Assembly: GCF_018613235.1 (NCBI RefSeq)
Contig: NZ_JAGGQP010000045.1
Location: 1 to 37,442, forward strand
DNA from: Bacillus sp. ISL-41
Lineage (GTDB): Bacteria; Bacillota; Bacilli; Bacillales; Cytobacillaceae
Direction: 5' to 3'
Length of the DNA: 37,442 nt
This document shows positions 19,470 through 28,463 of this stretch, in pieces; the stretch's first letter is position 1; each line of letters starts with the position of its first letter. The notes under the pieces were generated by a model. The model worked only from the letters and a program-made list of their open reading frames with translations, did no database searches and was not told the origin of the DNA. The position numbers and the translations under genes are program-made.

Positions 19470-20001
19470 AGCTCTCGAAATGGCGGAGCGACCACTCATG
19501 GCCGATTTGGTCAAAGGATGCAACAGCATCTCTATAAACAATAACCTTAAATCCCTTGTTATAAGCGTCAACTGCCGTGTGAAGGACACATATATCCGTG
19601 CAGACGCCGACTAGATGCACTTCAGTGATTCCCCGCTCGCGCAGCTTGATCTCCAGGTTTGTGCCCGCGAACGCTGAATATCTGGTCTTGTCAATATAGT
19701 GCACATTGTCGAGATGCTTATTTTCCTCATAAACCGCCTGAAGGCTGCCGTACAAATCCCTGCCCTTCGTACCGCGGATATTGTGCGGCGGATACAGCTT
19801 TGTCTCCGGATGGAACTCATCGCCTTCATCATGGACATCAATTGCGAATACAACATAGTCACCATTTCCGATGAAATCCTTCGTCACGCCGACAAGCTTC
19901 TCTTCAATCGCCTGCCCCGGCTCTCCGCAGGTCAGCCGCCCATCGTCCGCAACAAAGTCATATGTATAGTCGATATTGATCAACGCCTTCTTCCCCATCA
20001 T
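19447..20001 (-). CDS. pncA: Nicotinamidase / cysteine hydrolase (isochorismatase fold)
   Basis: Predicted to hydrolyse nicotinamide to nicotinate and ammonia, feeding PncB just downstream. The start is taken at 20001 (MMGKKALINID), 9 bp after AAAAGGA; an in-frame ATG further upstream lacks a binding site. The 184-residue protein has the catalytic triad of the family: Asp in LINIDYTYDFV, Lys in YIDKTRYSAF, and Cys in LVGVCTDICVLHTA. A metal-site Asp/His pair is in FAIDVHDEGDEFHPE. Isochorismatase-fold enzymes share these features, but the pncB neighbour supports the nicotinamidase call. Confidence 0.9.
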   Translation of the reverse strand: MMGKKALINIDYTYDFVADDGRLTCGEPGQAIEEKLVGVTKDFIGNGDYVVFAIDVHDEGDEFHPETKLYPPHNIRGTKGRDLYGSLQAVYEENKHLDNVHYIDKTRYSAFAGTNLEIKLRERGITEVHLVGVCTDICVLHTAVDAYNKGFKVIVYRDAVASFDQIGHEWSLRHFESSIGAEVK

Positions 20002-20223
20002 GTATCCACATCCTTTTATCTTATTATCTTTTATTTTCTTCCAAATATGATTTACAGGCAAATTTTTCATATCGAAAAATGGACACCGGACAAAATCTCT
20101 GCTCTTTCCTCATGGTTTTTTCCGAAGAACAAAATCGCAGCCTATCCACTTGTTTTTTCCAAAGTAATAGGAAATACGCTATTCTCGTTGCAGTTATCCT
20201 CCTATACCCTATCTCAGCGCACA

Positions 20224-20255
20224 GAAAAACCACTCCAAACCCGGGAGTGGTTTCT
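20224..20255 (-). terminator. Terminator of dgkB
   Basis: AAACCACTCC and its complement (20227-20236 with 20244-20253) form a stem. T residues follow on the minus strand, with the hairpin just after the stop codon. Confidence 0.8.
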
Positions 20256-20257
20256 GA

Positions 20258-21199
20258 TCATTCTGCTTTAAAATTCAAGTCCAGATTTTCCGGCCGGTCT
20301 TCTGGACGGATTTCATCCAGCGGCACATAGACTTGGATGTGCCTGAACAGGTTTTCAAATTCAGCTGGCAGATTGCCGCCGTATTCACCGTCAAGGTTCA
20401 ATTGGACAGTTTCCTTGGATTGCACCTTGATGCGGTTTGCCTGTGTGTAAATCACGCCTGGGTCATTAATGTGCTCACCGCGGACAGCAAGTGAGGCAAT
20501 TCTAATAAAATCAGCCAGGTTAGTCTTCTTTAAAATCAATAAAGAAAACAATCCATCATTAATTGACGAGTTTGGAGCCAGGCGTTCAAAGCCGCCGACG
20601 GAATTAGTAAGCCCGACAAGGAACATCATGACTTCGCCTTCGTAAAGCTTCCCATCATACTCAATCGTTACTTCAGAAGCACGAATGGATGGCAGCATCT
20701 CGATTCCTTTTAGATAATAAGCGAGCTGGCCCAGCATGGTCTTGAGCTTGCTTGGCACTTCATATGTCAGCTCCGTCAATCTGCCGCCGCCTGCGATATT
20801 TATGAAATATTTATCATTGATCCGGCCTACGTCGACCGGGATCGTTTCGCCTTTAACAATGATGTCGACCGCAGCATCAATATCCCTTGGGATATGGAGC
20901 GCGCGTGCAAAGTCATTTGTTGTGCCGACCGGAATGACACCGATTTTCGGGCGGTATTCCTGTTCAGCTATCCCATTGACTACCTCATTGATCGTGCCAT
21001 CTCCGCCAGCCGCAATCACCAGGTCATAGCACCGCTCGACCGCAATCCTTGCTGCCTGCGTCGCGTCCCCCTCACCTGTTGTTGCATGGCATGATGCCTC
21101 ATAGCCGGCATTCTCCAGCTTCACCAAGACCTCTGCAAGATGCTTTTTAAAAACTTCACGACCTGAAGTCGGATTATAAATGATTCTTGCTCTTTTCAT
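20258..21199 (-). CDS. dgkB: Diacylglycerol kinase DgkB
   Basis: It phosphorylates diacylglycerol left by lipoteichoic acid synthesis, returning phosphatidic acid to phospholipid synthesis at the inner membrane face. The start is taken at 21199 (MKRARIIYNPTSGRE) with AGGA 8 bp upstream; 313 residues. The DAGK catalytic domain shows YNPTSGRE, the nucleotide-binding loop AAGGDGTINEVVNGI, IPVGTTNDFARAL, VDVGRIN and NDGLFSLLILKK. The C-terminal sandwich ends RIKVQSKETVQLNLDGEYGG, with the conserved DGE. B. subtilis dgkB (yerQ) likewise lies near gatCAB and rlmCD. It is a single-gene unit here. Confidence 0.95.
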   Translation of the reverse strand: MKRARIIYNPTSGREVFKKHLAEVLVKLENAGYEASCHATTGEGDATQAARIAVERCYDLVIAAGGDGTINEVVNGIAEQEYRPKIGVIPVGTTNDFARALHIPRDIDAAVDIIVKGETIPVDVGRINDKYFINIAGGGRLTELTYEVPSKLKTMLGQLAYYLKGIEMLPSIRASEVTIEYDGKLYEGEVMMFLVGLTNSVGGFERLAPNSSINDGLFSLLILKKTNLADFIRIASLAVRGEHINDPGVIYTQANRIKVQSKETVQLNLDGEYGGNLPAEFENLFRHIQVYVPLDEIRPEDRPENLDLNFKAE

Positions 21200-21810
21200 A
21201 CCCATCATCCTACTTAATATGGTTTTATATTCCATTCTTTTACATCATAGCCCATTACGACTATCCAGGCAATTACCCGAATATCGATGGTACCGGATAT
21301 ATCATAAACTAATTTCTGTCCATTTGCCAAAAAGAATCCACTATTTATTCAAAGTGTTAACTATCGTATTTTTCGAAAAACTCTTCCATTCATCCTCTTT
21401 CTTTTTTACAATACAAAGAGGGTGGTTACATAAATTGGAAACCCCCACCCGTGATTTAGGGGTGCAAAAATATAGCCCATTCGACCTTATTACTCAATTT
21501 ACAATCTTGGCAAAAGTACAAGCTTCGATGCGGACAGCACTATTGATTTGCTCAATTGGACTTGAACATTACTCGACTCAATTTCCATGCTTGTTTTGAC
21601 ATCCTCACACTTGTAAGTGTTCCAATAAAAAGAATAAATTGTGCTATTTGATATTACAGACGTTAAAAACGGTATAAAAGTTCCCGAAGGTTATCTGCCT
21701 GCACAACACCAGTTTTAGTATCAAAATACTTTTGGCACGGTAATAAAAACCTTCTGACCGGGACTATTTCAGAATAAAATTATTTAACTAGATTAAAAGG
21801 GTGACGCTAT
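21200..21810. other. Gene-free stretch between dgkB and plsY
   Basis: About 610 bp without a credible gene. The open frame on the plus strand near 21180-21599 has no ribosome binding site and no family resemblance. The stretch must contain the divergent promoters of dgkB and plsY. It holds a short palindrome (ACACTTGTAAGTGT near 21609), a CCCCCACCC...GGGGTG segment near 21444-21476, and the possible structured RNA at 21681-21764. The middle part could be decayed mobile DNA, but I cannot name it. Confidence 0.4.
21681..21764 (+). ncRNA. Candidate structured RNA / leader upstream of plsY
   Basis: An outer helix forms from 21682-21692 with 21748-21763: five pairs (TCCCG/CGGGA) and six pairs (AAGGTT/AACCTT) around a 5-base bulge. 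Inside lies a hairpin with AGTAT/ATACT and a CAAA loop, plus a CCA/TGG base. It sits about 47 bp before the plsY start codon, and no T run follows, so it is not a simple terminator. I do not recognise it as a known riboswitch class. Confidence 0.35.
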
Positions 21811-22431
21811 ATGACTTGGATTTGTCTTTTGGCAGCATATTTGGTTGGTTCCATTCCTACTGCTTTATTGATTGGCAAATATTTTTTCCATGTTGATATC
21901 AGGGATCATGGCAGCAAAAACCCTGGTGCGACGAATACTTTGCGGGTCATGGGCAAGCGGGCGGCGATTATCGTGCTGCTTGTGGATGTCGCAAAGGGGA
22001 TTCTGGCAGCTTCGCTCCCGCTGATCTTCAATTCTCCTGTTGAACCGCTGTATGCCGGCTTGATTGCCGTCATTGGGCACTGCTTCCCGATTTTTGCCGG
22101 TTTCCGCGGGGGCAAGGCGATCGCAACGACTGCGGGCGCACTGCTGATTGTTGATATCGGAATGTTCCTGGCTGTGTATGTGACGTTTTTTGCAGTCATT
22201 TTTCTGACCAAATATGTGTTCATGGGTTCAATTTCGGTCGGAATCGCAATGCTTGTTTATTCATTTTTCTCTCCGGAAATTCATGAGCCACTCATCTTTA
22301 CTGCTTTTATTATATTTTTGATTTTCCTCCATCGTTCGAATCTGCAGAACTTTTTTAGCGGCAAGGAGCCGAAAATCACTGACAAAAAAGTGAAGGGTGA
22401 CCGCCTTCCTCCAAAAGATCTTAAGATGTAA
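21811..22431 (+). CDS. plsY: Acyl-phosphate:glycerol-3-phosphate acyltransferase PlsY
   Basis: It transfers an acyl group from acyl-phosphate to glycerol-3-phosphate, the first acylation of phospholipid synthesis in Firmicutes, in the inner membrane. The 206-residue protein has five or more membrane segments and the three conserved PlsY motifs. These are GSIPTALLIGK at the N-terminus, HGSKNPGATNTLRVMGK (about 31-47), and VIGHCFPIFAGFRGGKAIATTAG (about 87-109). A late HRSNLQNFFSGKE matches the final conserved segment. AAAAGGGTGA precedes the ATG. In B. subtilis plsY is elsewhere, next to parE/parC, so its position here is a rearrangement relative to that genome or a second copy. Confidence 0.95.
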   Translation: MTWICLLAAYLVGSIPTALLIGKYFFHVDIRDHGSKNPGATNTLRVMGKRAAIIVLLVDVAKGILAASLPLIFNSPVEPLYAGLIAVIGHCFPIFAGFRGGKAIATTAGALLIVDIGMFLAVYVTFFAVIFLTKYVFMGSISVGIAMLVYSFFSPEIHEPLIFTAFIIFLIFLHRSNLQNFFSGKEPKITDKKVKGDRLPPKDLKM

Positions 22432-22439
22432 ACTTTTAG

Positions 22440-22470
22440 CCATGGCTTTCGGGCCATGGTTATTCTTTTA
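22440..22470 (+). terminator. Likely terminator of plsY
   Basis: CCATGGC and its complement form a stem with a 6-base loop, followed by an interrupted T run (TTATTCTTTT). Confidence 0.65.
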
Positions 22471-22535
22471 CACTATAGATATATTAGAAAAATAAATTAC
22501 TATTTAAAGAATAGTATTTTTGGAGAAAAAATAGA

Positions 22536-22565
22536 TTGTTAATCATTTATGTGAAATGATAGAAT
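22536..22565 (+). promoter_or_regulatory. Candidate sigma-A promoter of the proline symporter gene
   Basis: TTGTTA (22536-22541), an 18-bp spacer and TAGAAT (22560-22565) stand about 60 bp before the start codon. No clear sigma-B element was found, although B. subtilis opuE has one. Confidence 0.45.
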
Positions 22566-22625
22566 ATTATTTGTATTAGCAATATTTTTTTAATAATTTT
22601 TCACAATAACAAAGGGGGAAAGATT

Positions 22626-24101
22626 ATGTCCAATGAAATGTATCAAATCATTGCCATTGGGATCTACATGGCCGCGATGCTATATATCGGCTGGTATTCC
22701 TACAAAAAGACAAGCAATCTGACTGACTACATGCTTGGCGGCAGATCGCTCGGTCCGGCAGTCACAGCGCTCAGCGCCGGTGCGGCTGACATGAGCGGAT
22801 GGCTTTTGATGGGTCTTCCTGGGGGAATTTATGTAAGCGGTTTAGCGAATGCATGGATTGCCATTGGATTGACCGTCGGCGCGTATCTTAACTGGCTTTA
22901 TGTAGCACCTCGACTTCGCTCATACACCCATGTGGCGAATGACTCCATCACGATTCCAAGCTTCCTGGAAAACCGTTTTAAAGATGATACAAAGCTTTTA
23001 AGAATTATATCCGGAATTGTTATTCTTCTATTTTTTACTTTCTACGTTTCCTCCGGAATGGTCGCCGGAGCTGTTTTCTTCGAGAATTCATTCGGCCTTG
23101 ACTACCATACCGGCTTGTTGCTGGTTTCCGCAGTCGTCGTTGCCTACACATTATTCGGCGGCTTTCTGGCAGTATGCTATACAGATTTTATCCAGGGAAT
23201 GATGATGCTTCTCGCCCTGCTGCTCGTGCCGATTATCGGTTTCTCAAAAACAGGGGGACCTGCAGAAACATTCGATACCATTCGTTCGATTGATCCAGCA
23301 CTGCTTGATTTGTTCAAAGGTACGACTGTGCTCGGCATCATATCAACTGCAGCATGGGGTCTTGGCTACTTCGGCCAGCCTCATATCATCACCCGCTTCA
23401 TGGCCATCACCTCAATAAAAGAAACAAAGAGTGCGAGAAGAATCGGCATGGGCTGGATGATCTTCTCCTTGATTGGGGCAATGCTGACAGCTTTGATCGG
23501 TCTTGCTTATTTTACACAGAATCCAGATGTGAAGCTGGATAACCCTGAGGCAGTCTTCATCGTACTCGGGCAACTTTTCTTCCATCCATTGTTCGCCGGC
23601 CTTATGCTTGCAGCCGTACTTGCTGCAATCATGAGCACAATCTCATCCCAGCTGATCGTTACATCCAGCGCACTGACTGAGGACTTGTATAAAATCTTAT
23701 TCAAAAAAGAAAAAACTGATAAGCAATACGTATTTTTTGGACGTTTAGCAGTACTCTTAGTAGCCATTATCGCTGCATCACTTGCCTGGGTGCAGAACGA
23801 CACGATCCTTGGCCTGGTTGCGTACGCATGGGCTGGCTTCGGCGCAGCGTTCGGACCAATCATCATCCTAAGCCTATACTGGAAGAAGATGACCAACTGG
23901 GGTGCGATTCTCGGTATGATCGCCGGTGCCGCTACCGTCGTCATCTGGAGCAATTTTGGCTTGAGCGACGTCATGTACGAAATCGTTCCGGGTTTCATTA
24001 TCAACCTGATTATTTCTATTGTTGTCAGCTTGGTCACTTATAAACCAAACCCTGAGATTGAAAAAGAATTCGATATGAGTGTTGAGAACTTAAAATCCTA
24101 A
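22626..24101 (+). CDS. putP: Sodium/proline symporter (PutP/OpuE family)
   Basis: It imports proline with Na+, for nutrition or osmoprotection. The 491-residue protein belongs to the SSS family with 13 membrane segments and the LeuT fold. The N-terminal segments contain TDYMLGGRSLGPAVTALSAGAADMSGWLLMGLPG, the Na+/proline site region of PutP. Later come GGFLAVCYTDFIQGMMM, WGLGYFGQPHIITRFMAI, AAIMSTISSQLIVTSSALTED and GFGAAFGPIIILSLYW, all standard PutP motifs. AAAGGGGGAAAG precedes the ATG. In B. subtilis the osmoprotective paralogue opuE stands next to gatCAB, and the closeness to gatB here favours the OpuE orthologue. OpuE and PutP cannot be told apart surely from sequence. Confidence 0.93.
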   Translation: MSNEMYQIIAIGIYMAAMLYIGWYSYKKTSNLTDYMLGGRSLGPAVTALSAGAADMSGWLLMGLPGGIYVSGLANAWIAIGLTVGAYLNWLYVAPRLRSYTHVANDSITIPSFLENRFKDDTKLLRIISGIVILLFFTFYVSSGMVAGAVFFENSFGLDYHTGLLLVSAVVVAYTLFGGFLAVCYTDFIQGMMMLLALLLVPIIGFSKTGGPAETFDTIRSIDPALLDLFKGTTVLGIISTAAWGLGYFGQPHIITRFMAITSIKETKSARRIGMGWMIFSLIGAMLTALIGLAYFTQNPDVKLDNPEAVFIVLGQLFFHPLFAGLMLAAVLAAIMSTISSQLIVTSSALTEDLYKILFKKEKTDKQYVFFGRLAVLLVAIIAASLAWVQNDTILGLVAYAWAGFGAAFGPIIILSLYWKKMTNWGAILGMIAGAATVVIWSNFGLSDVMYEIVPGFIINLIISIVVSLVTYKPNPEIEKEFDMSVENLKS

Positions 24102-24109
24102 ACTCGATG

Positions 24110-24140
24110 CCACAGAGATCCTTTCTCTGTGGTATTTTTA
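24110..24140 (+). terminator. Terminator of the proline symporter gene
   Basis: CCACAGAGA and TCTCTGTGG form a 9-bp stem with a 5-base loop, followed by TATTTTTAT. Confidence 0.88.
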
Positions 24141-24218
24141 TATTCGATAAAATCTTACAGGAAATTACATATTCTTAATAGAATTATATAGTGACCACTT
24201 AAGCATGAGGAGAAAATG

Positions 24219-24953
24219 ATGAAAAGAAATCTGCTATTCTATGGAACATCAACCATATTGCTTTTGACCGTATTGATTGCCATGGACCGCTATAAATTAT
24301 ATAAAGAGGAAAAGCCGCCTGTACCAAGCATCACGGTGAATGGACAGGAGATTGCACAAATTCTCGGCCAATATGATTGGCATGGCACCAAAACGGAGAA
24401 ATTGGATCCACTCAAAGCCATGGCTGGCATGAATCCATCCAGGGTGAAGGAAAGAGAAACACTAGAAGTCTCATTTCCTCCAGAAGTAGAGCCTGAATCT
24501 ATTACAATCAGCCAGGTTAACGCAGCCCCTGGCATGGAAAAGCAAAAAGCTAAAGAAAAAACCCTGCCAATTCCTAAAAGCCTCACCCAAGAGAGAATTT
24601 ATTTTCAAATAAAGGCACAATGGAAAAGAGGTTACAGCACATATTATATTAAAACGGATATAGAGGACCTGCCACTTTTCTATGATTTCCTCTCAAAGGA
24701 TCCTGAGAAACTATCTGTACTGGCGATTGTTCCACGTGGAGAGTCAGAAAAGTATGACATTCCATCCGAAGTTAAGGAAAAACTCGATTCCTTCCAAATA
24801 TCAGATGATTTAGAAGGACTTAAGAAGAGATATCCAGAGCTGTTAACCAATATAACTCCCGTCTATATGATATTTAATAGTGAGTTTCATCAGCAATCCG
24901 TCGAAGATAAGGACAAGTTGATCGACCGTGTAATGGATGATGGTCTGGATTGA
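24219..24953 (+). CDS. Unknown membrane-anchored protein
   Basis: I do not recognise the family. The ATG at 24219 is preferred (MKRNLLFYGT), being 6 bp after GGAG; the ATG one codon earlier is too close. The 244-residue product has an N-terminal membrane segment (about 5-22, LFYGTSTILLLTVLIAMD) that acts as signal anchor, then a soluble extracytoplasmic domain. Features in it are ITVNGQEIAQILGQYDWHG, VSFPPEVEPESITISQV, IYFQIKAQWKRGYSTYYIK and VYMIFNSEFH. The pattern suggests a beta-rich domain. It has no Cys. It faces gatB tail to tail and appears to have its own transcription unit. The ITVNGQEI...YDW style recalls small extracytoplasmic domains of Bacillus envelope proteins, but I assign no function. 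Confidence 0.75.
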   Translation: MKRNLLFYGTSTILLLTVLIAMDRYKLYKEEKPPVPSITVNGQEIAQILGQYDWHGTKTEKLDPLKAMAGMNPSRVKERETLEVSFPPEVEPESITISQVNAAPGMEKQKAKEKTLPIPKSLTQERIYFQIKAQWKRGYSTYYIKTDIEDLPLFYDFLSKDPEKLSVLAIVPRGESEKYDIPSEVKEKLDSFQISDDLEGLKKRYPELLTNITPVYMIFNSEFHQQSVEDKDKLIDRVMDDGLD

Positions 24954-25022
24954 TATCCATGGCTCAGGTTACTAAATAATATAAATATCGATTCTACGCC
25001 CTCTTTCCCGGGAAATATCGAC

Positions 25023-25052
25023 AAAAAAGCTGGCGATTGGTTCGCCAGCTTT
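25023..25052 (-). terminator. Terminator of the gatCAB operon
   Basis: AGCTGGCG and its complement form a stem with a 7-base loop, followed by six T residues on the minus strand, close to the gatB stop. Confidence 0.9.
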
Positions 25053-25057
25053 CGCTA

Positions 25058-26485
25058 TTATCTCTTATTCAATTCCTCGACTAGCAACTTGTTGACTAAT
25101 GGCGGATTCGCCTGGCCTTTGGTTGCTTTCATGATCTGGCCGACAAGGAAGCCTTTCGCCTTGTCCTTACCGCCTTTGAAGTCCTCAACGGATTGCGGGT
25201 TAGCGTCGATAATGCCGGTGATGATTTTAAGCAATTCACCTTCGTCGGAGATTTGGACAAGTCCTTTCTCCTTAACGATTTTCTCCGGATCGCCGCCCTT
25301 TTCAACCAATTCCTTGAAGACTTGCTTCGCAATCTTAGAAGAGATCGTGCCGTTCTCGATCAGTGTGATCAATCCGGCAAGTCCTTCTGGAGTCAGGGAG
25401 GTTTCATGCAGCTCTTTCGATTCAGCTTTCAGGTATGCAGAGAACTCACCCATCAGCCAGTTGGAAGCCTGCTTCGGATCTGCCTCCGCTTTAACGACAG
25501 ATTCAAAGAAGTCAGCCATCTCTTTCGATACGGTCAATACCTCTGCATCATAAGCTGGCAGCCCCATCTCCTCAACATATCGCTTCTTGCGCTCGTCTGG
25601 AAGTTCAGGGATTTCCGCACGGATTCTTGCTTTCCACTCTTCATCGATATAAAGATCAGGAAGATCCGGTTCAGGGAAATAACGATAATCATCTGAACCT
25701 TCTTTTACACGCATAAGAAGAGTAGTGTTGGTCGCTTCATCGTAGCGGCGTGTTTCCTGCTGGATTTCACGGCCAGCGAGGATTTCCTCTTCCTGTCGCT
25801 TTTCCTCGTACTCAAGACCTCTGCGCACGAAGTTGAAAGAGTTCAGGTTTTTCAGCTCGGTTTTTGTGCCAAATTCCTTCTGGCCAACCGGCCTGATGGA
25901 TATGTTCGCATCACATCGAAGTGAGCCCTCTTCCATTTTGCAATCCGATACGCCCGTATATTGGATGATTGACTTTAACTTTTCCAGATAGGCATATGCC
26001 TCATCCGGCGTGCGTATATCGGGTTCCGATACGATCTCAACGAGCGGCGTTCCTTGGCGGTTGTAGTCTACCAGCGAGTATCCATTGCCGTGGGTCAGCT
26101 TGCCGGCATCTTCTTCCATATGGATGCGCGTGATGCCGATTTTCTTTTTATAGCCATTCACTTCGATCTCAATCCAGCCGTTCTCGCCGATCGGCTTGTC
26201 GAATTGGGAAATCTGGTAGGCTTTCGGATTGTCCGGGTAAAAATAGTTCTTGCGGTCAAATTTCGTATGCTCTGCGATATCGCAGTTTAAAGCCATAGCA
26301 GCTTTCATCGCGTACTCAACCGCTTTTTTATTCACCACAGGCAATACACCAGGGTAACCCAGATCAATCACGCTTGTATTCGTATTCGGCTCGGCACCAA
26401 AATGGTTCGGGCTCGCCGAAAAGATTTTCGATTCTGTTTTTAATTCAACATGGACCTCAAGGCCAATTACCGTTTCAAACTTCAT
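25058..26485 (-). CDS. gatB: Aspartyl/glutamyl-tRNA amidotransferase subunit B
   Basis: Part of GatCAB, which amidates Glu-tRNAGln (and Asp-tRNAAsn) to the correct aminoacyl-tRNA in bacteria lacking GlnRS. GatB activates the misacylated tRNA with ATP. The start is taken at 26485 ([17 protein letters not shown]), 8 bp after AAAGGGG; an ATG one codon earlier is also possible. This gives 475 residues, the usual length; a longer open frame reaching 26659 runs into gatA and is not used. Seen are [71 protein letters not shown] and a C-terminal YqeY-like tail ending [20 protein letters not shown]. It is third in the operon. Confidence 0.97.
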   Translation of the reverse strand: MKFETVIGLEVHVELKTESKIFSASPNHFGAEPNTNTSVIDLGYPGVLPVVNKKAVEYAMKAAMALNCDIAEHTKFDRKNYFYPDNPKAYQISQFDKPIGENGWIEIEVNGYKKKIGITRIHMEEDAGKLTHGNGYSLVDYNRQGTPLVEIVSEPDIRTPDEAYAYLEKLKSIIQYTGVSDCKMEEGSLRCDANISIRPVGQKEFGTKTELKNLNSFNFVRRGLEYEEKRQEEEILAGREIQQETRRYDEATNTTLLMRVKEGSDDYRYFPEPDLPDLYIDEEWKARIRAEIPELPDERKKRYVEEMGLPAYDAEVLTVSKEMADFFESVVKAEADPKQASNWLMGEFSAYLKAESKELHETSLTPEGLAGLITLIENGTISSKIAKQVFKELVEKGGDPEKIVKEKGLVQISDEGELLKIITGIIDANPQSVEDFKGGKDKAKGFLVGQIMKATKGQANPPLVNKLLVEELNKR

Positions 26486-26498
26486 CATTTTCACCCCT

Positions 26499-27956
26499 TT
26501 ACAGCTCAGGTTGTTGTTTATGGAAATCTGTTGCCTGCTCGAATGCGTGAGCAACATTATATACAGTGCTTTCATCAAAATGACGTCCGATGATTTGCAG
26601 ACCAAGCGGCAGTCCTTTGTCAAAGCCGCACGGAACCGAGATGGCTGGCACCCCTGCAAGGTTGACAGGAATCGTCAAAATATCATTGGCGTACATCGTC
26701 AGTGGGTCTCTTGTGTTTTCGCCAAGCTTGAATGCCGGTGTTGGCGCTGTCGGTCCGATGATGACATCGTACTGTTCAAACACTTTTTCAAAGTCCTGCT
26801 TGATCAGCGTGCGGACCTTCTGTGCTTTTTTATAGTGAGCATCATAATAGCCTGCACTCAGCGCAAATGTTCCAAGCATGATCCGGCGCTTTACTTCCTC
26901 GCCGAAGCCTTCTTCGCGGGTCATTTTATACATATCGAGCAAGTTTTCGGCGTTCGGCGTTCTGTATCCATAACGCACGCCATCAAAGCGTGCCAGGTTT
27001 GCGGACGCTTCTGATGAAGATAATAGATAGTATGTAGCCAAAGCATACTTCGAGTGCGGCAAGGACACCTCTTCCCAAGTCGCACCCAGGCGCTCGAGGA
27101 TGACAAGTGCGTCCATTACTGATTTTCGGACTTCTTCGTTCACGCCCTCACCGAGGTATTCCTTCGGCACAGCGATTCGTAAGCCTTTTATATCACCAGT
27201 CAATGAAGCGATATAGTCAGGGATATTAACATTTGCGGATGTAGAATCCATTTCATCATGCCCCGCGATCGCTTTTAACAGAAAAGCATTGTCTTCTACA
27301 TTCCGAGTAATTGGTCCAATCTGGTCCAAAGAAGACGCGAATGCGATCAATCCGAAGCGTGAAACAAGTCCATAAGTTGGCTTCATGCCGACCACTCCAC
27401 AGAATGATGCCGGCTGGCGAATCGATCCACCTGTATCGGAACCTAAAGAGAACAGCACTTCTCCGGCAGCCACAGATGCAGCCGAACCGCCTGAAGAACC
27501 ACCAGGTACACGATCAAGGTTCCAAGGATTGAATGTCTTCTTGAAGCCGGAATTTTCGTTGGAAGATCCCATTGCAAACTCGTCCATGTTCAGCTTGCCG
27601 ATTGTCACCGTTTCTGCCTGTTTCAGCTTCTGGATGACCGTCGCATCATAAATAGGATCAAAGTTTTCGAGAATCTTGCTGGCTGCCGTCGTGCGCAGGC
27701 CCTTGGTAACGATATTATCCTTGATGCCGATTGGCAGTCCGTATAATTTATTGGCTGGTGCACTTTTCGCTGTCTTTTCATCCAATGCCTTAGCTGCTGC
27801 CCTAGCATTTTCTTCATCCAATGTTAAAAACGCCTGGACCTTGCCTTCGACCTCGCCAATCCGCTTGTACGATTCGTCGACCAGGTCGGAAACGCTTAGC
27901 TCTCTTTTGTGTAAAAACTCATGAAGCTCCGAAATCTTATGTTCGAATAAACTCAT
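26499..27956 (-). CDS. gatA: Aspartyl/glutamyl-tRNA amidotransferase subunit A
   Basis: The glutaminase subunit of GatCAB, an amidase-signature enzyme that frees ammonia from glutamine. The 485-residue protein carries the Ser-cisSer-Lys triad at the standard positions: Lys79 in GLPIGIKDN, Ser154 in [13 protein letters not shown], and Ser178 in [21 protein letters not shown] precedes the ATG. It starts 11 bp after gatC and ends 13 bp before gatB, so the three are co-transcribed. Confidence 0.98.
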   Translation of the reverse strand: MSLFEHKISELHEFLHKRELSVSDLVDESYKRIGEVEGKVQAFLTLDEENARAAAKALDEKTAKSAPANKLYGLPIGIKDNIVTKGLRTTAASKILENFDPIYDATVIQKLKQAETVTIGKLNMDEFAMGSSNENSGFKKTFNPWNLDRVPGGSSGGSAASVAAGEVLFSLGSDTGGSIRQPASFCGVVGMKPTYGLVSRFGLIAFASSLDQIGPITRNVEDNAFLLKAIAGHDEMDSTSANVNIPDYIASLTGDIKGLRIAVPKEYLGEGVNEEVRKSVMDALVILERLGATWEEVSLPHSKYALATYYLLSSSEASANLARFDGVRYGYRTPNAENLLDMYKMTREEGFGEEVKRRIMLGTFALSAGYYDAHYKKAQKVRTLIKQDFEKVFEQYDVIIGPTAPTPAFKLGENTRDPLTMYANDILTIPVNLAGVPAISVPCGFDKGLPLGLQIIGRHFDESTVYNVAHAFEQATDFHKQQPEL

Positions 27957-27967
27957 CGCCGGTCCTC

Positions 27968-28258
27968 CTACTCCATAATTCCAGGTACTTTAATCTGCCC
28001 ATCCTGATGTTCAGGCGCATTCTTTAATACTTCCTCGCGCGGAAGGCCCTCTTTTGCACGATCTTCCCGCATGACATTCTTTATTTCAAGCACATGTGAA
28101 GTTGGCTCCACATTATCCGTATTCAGCTCATTCAGCTGCTCAGCATATGTAATGATTTTATCCAGCTGGTCCGTCAGCATTTTCGCTTCATTTTCCGTAA
28201 TAGCCAGTCTCGCCAGGTGCGCGACATGCTTCACCTGTTCCTCAGAAATCCTTGACAT
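27968..28258 (-). CDS. gatC: Aspartyl/glutamyl-tRNA amidotransferase subunit C
   Basis: The small subunit that wraps around and stabilises GatA in the GatCAB complex. At 96 residues it is of normal length. It starts [36 protein letters not shown], followed by [39 protein letters not shown], all typical of GatC. GGAGGTG precedes the ATG. It is the first gene of gatCAB, with a promoter candidate about 45-70 bp upstream. Confidence 0.97.
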   Translation of the reverse strand: MSRISEEQVKHVAHLARLAITENEAKMLTDQLDKIITYAEQLNELNTDNVEPTSHVLEIKNVMREDRAKEGLPREEVLKNAPEHQDGQIKVPGIME

Positions 28259-28301
28259 AAAAGCACCTCCATCTTAAATTCTCTGACAATAATAATAATG
28301 A

Positions 28302-28330
28302 TCATAGCAAAGTTTTCCACGTTAAAGCAA
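28302..28330 (-). promoter_or_regulatory. Promoter of gatCAB
   Basis: On the minus strand TTGCTT (28325-28330), a 17-bp spacer and TATGAT (28302-28307), the last preceded by TGC as an extended -10. It lies upstream of gatC in the divergent gap. Confidence 0.6.
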
Positions 28331-28463
28331 TACAAGTCTTGCTGTTTGTACTATTTTATCAGAAGCAGAGGTTGATCGCAGACATATAGGACATTTTCGT
28401 CATTAAATTAGTTTGTGGTTGATAGACAGCGGGAAGGAATAGCCTAAGGAGGTGTAAAAAAAC

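Noticed and set aside
21180-21599. 139-residue plus-strand open frame upstream of plsY
   Set aside because: It starts inside dgkB on the opposite strand, lacks a ribosome binding site and resembles no family. The region may be decayed DNA but I cannot name it.
26486-26659. Long N-terminal extension of GatB
   Set aside because: It would overlap gatA, has no ribosome binding site, and the family starts at M(K/N)[13 protein letters not shown].
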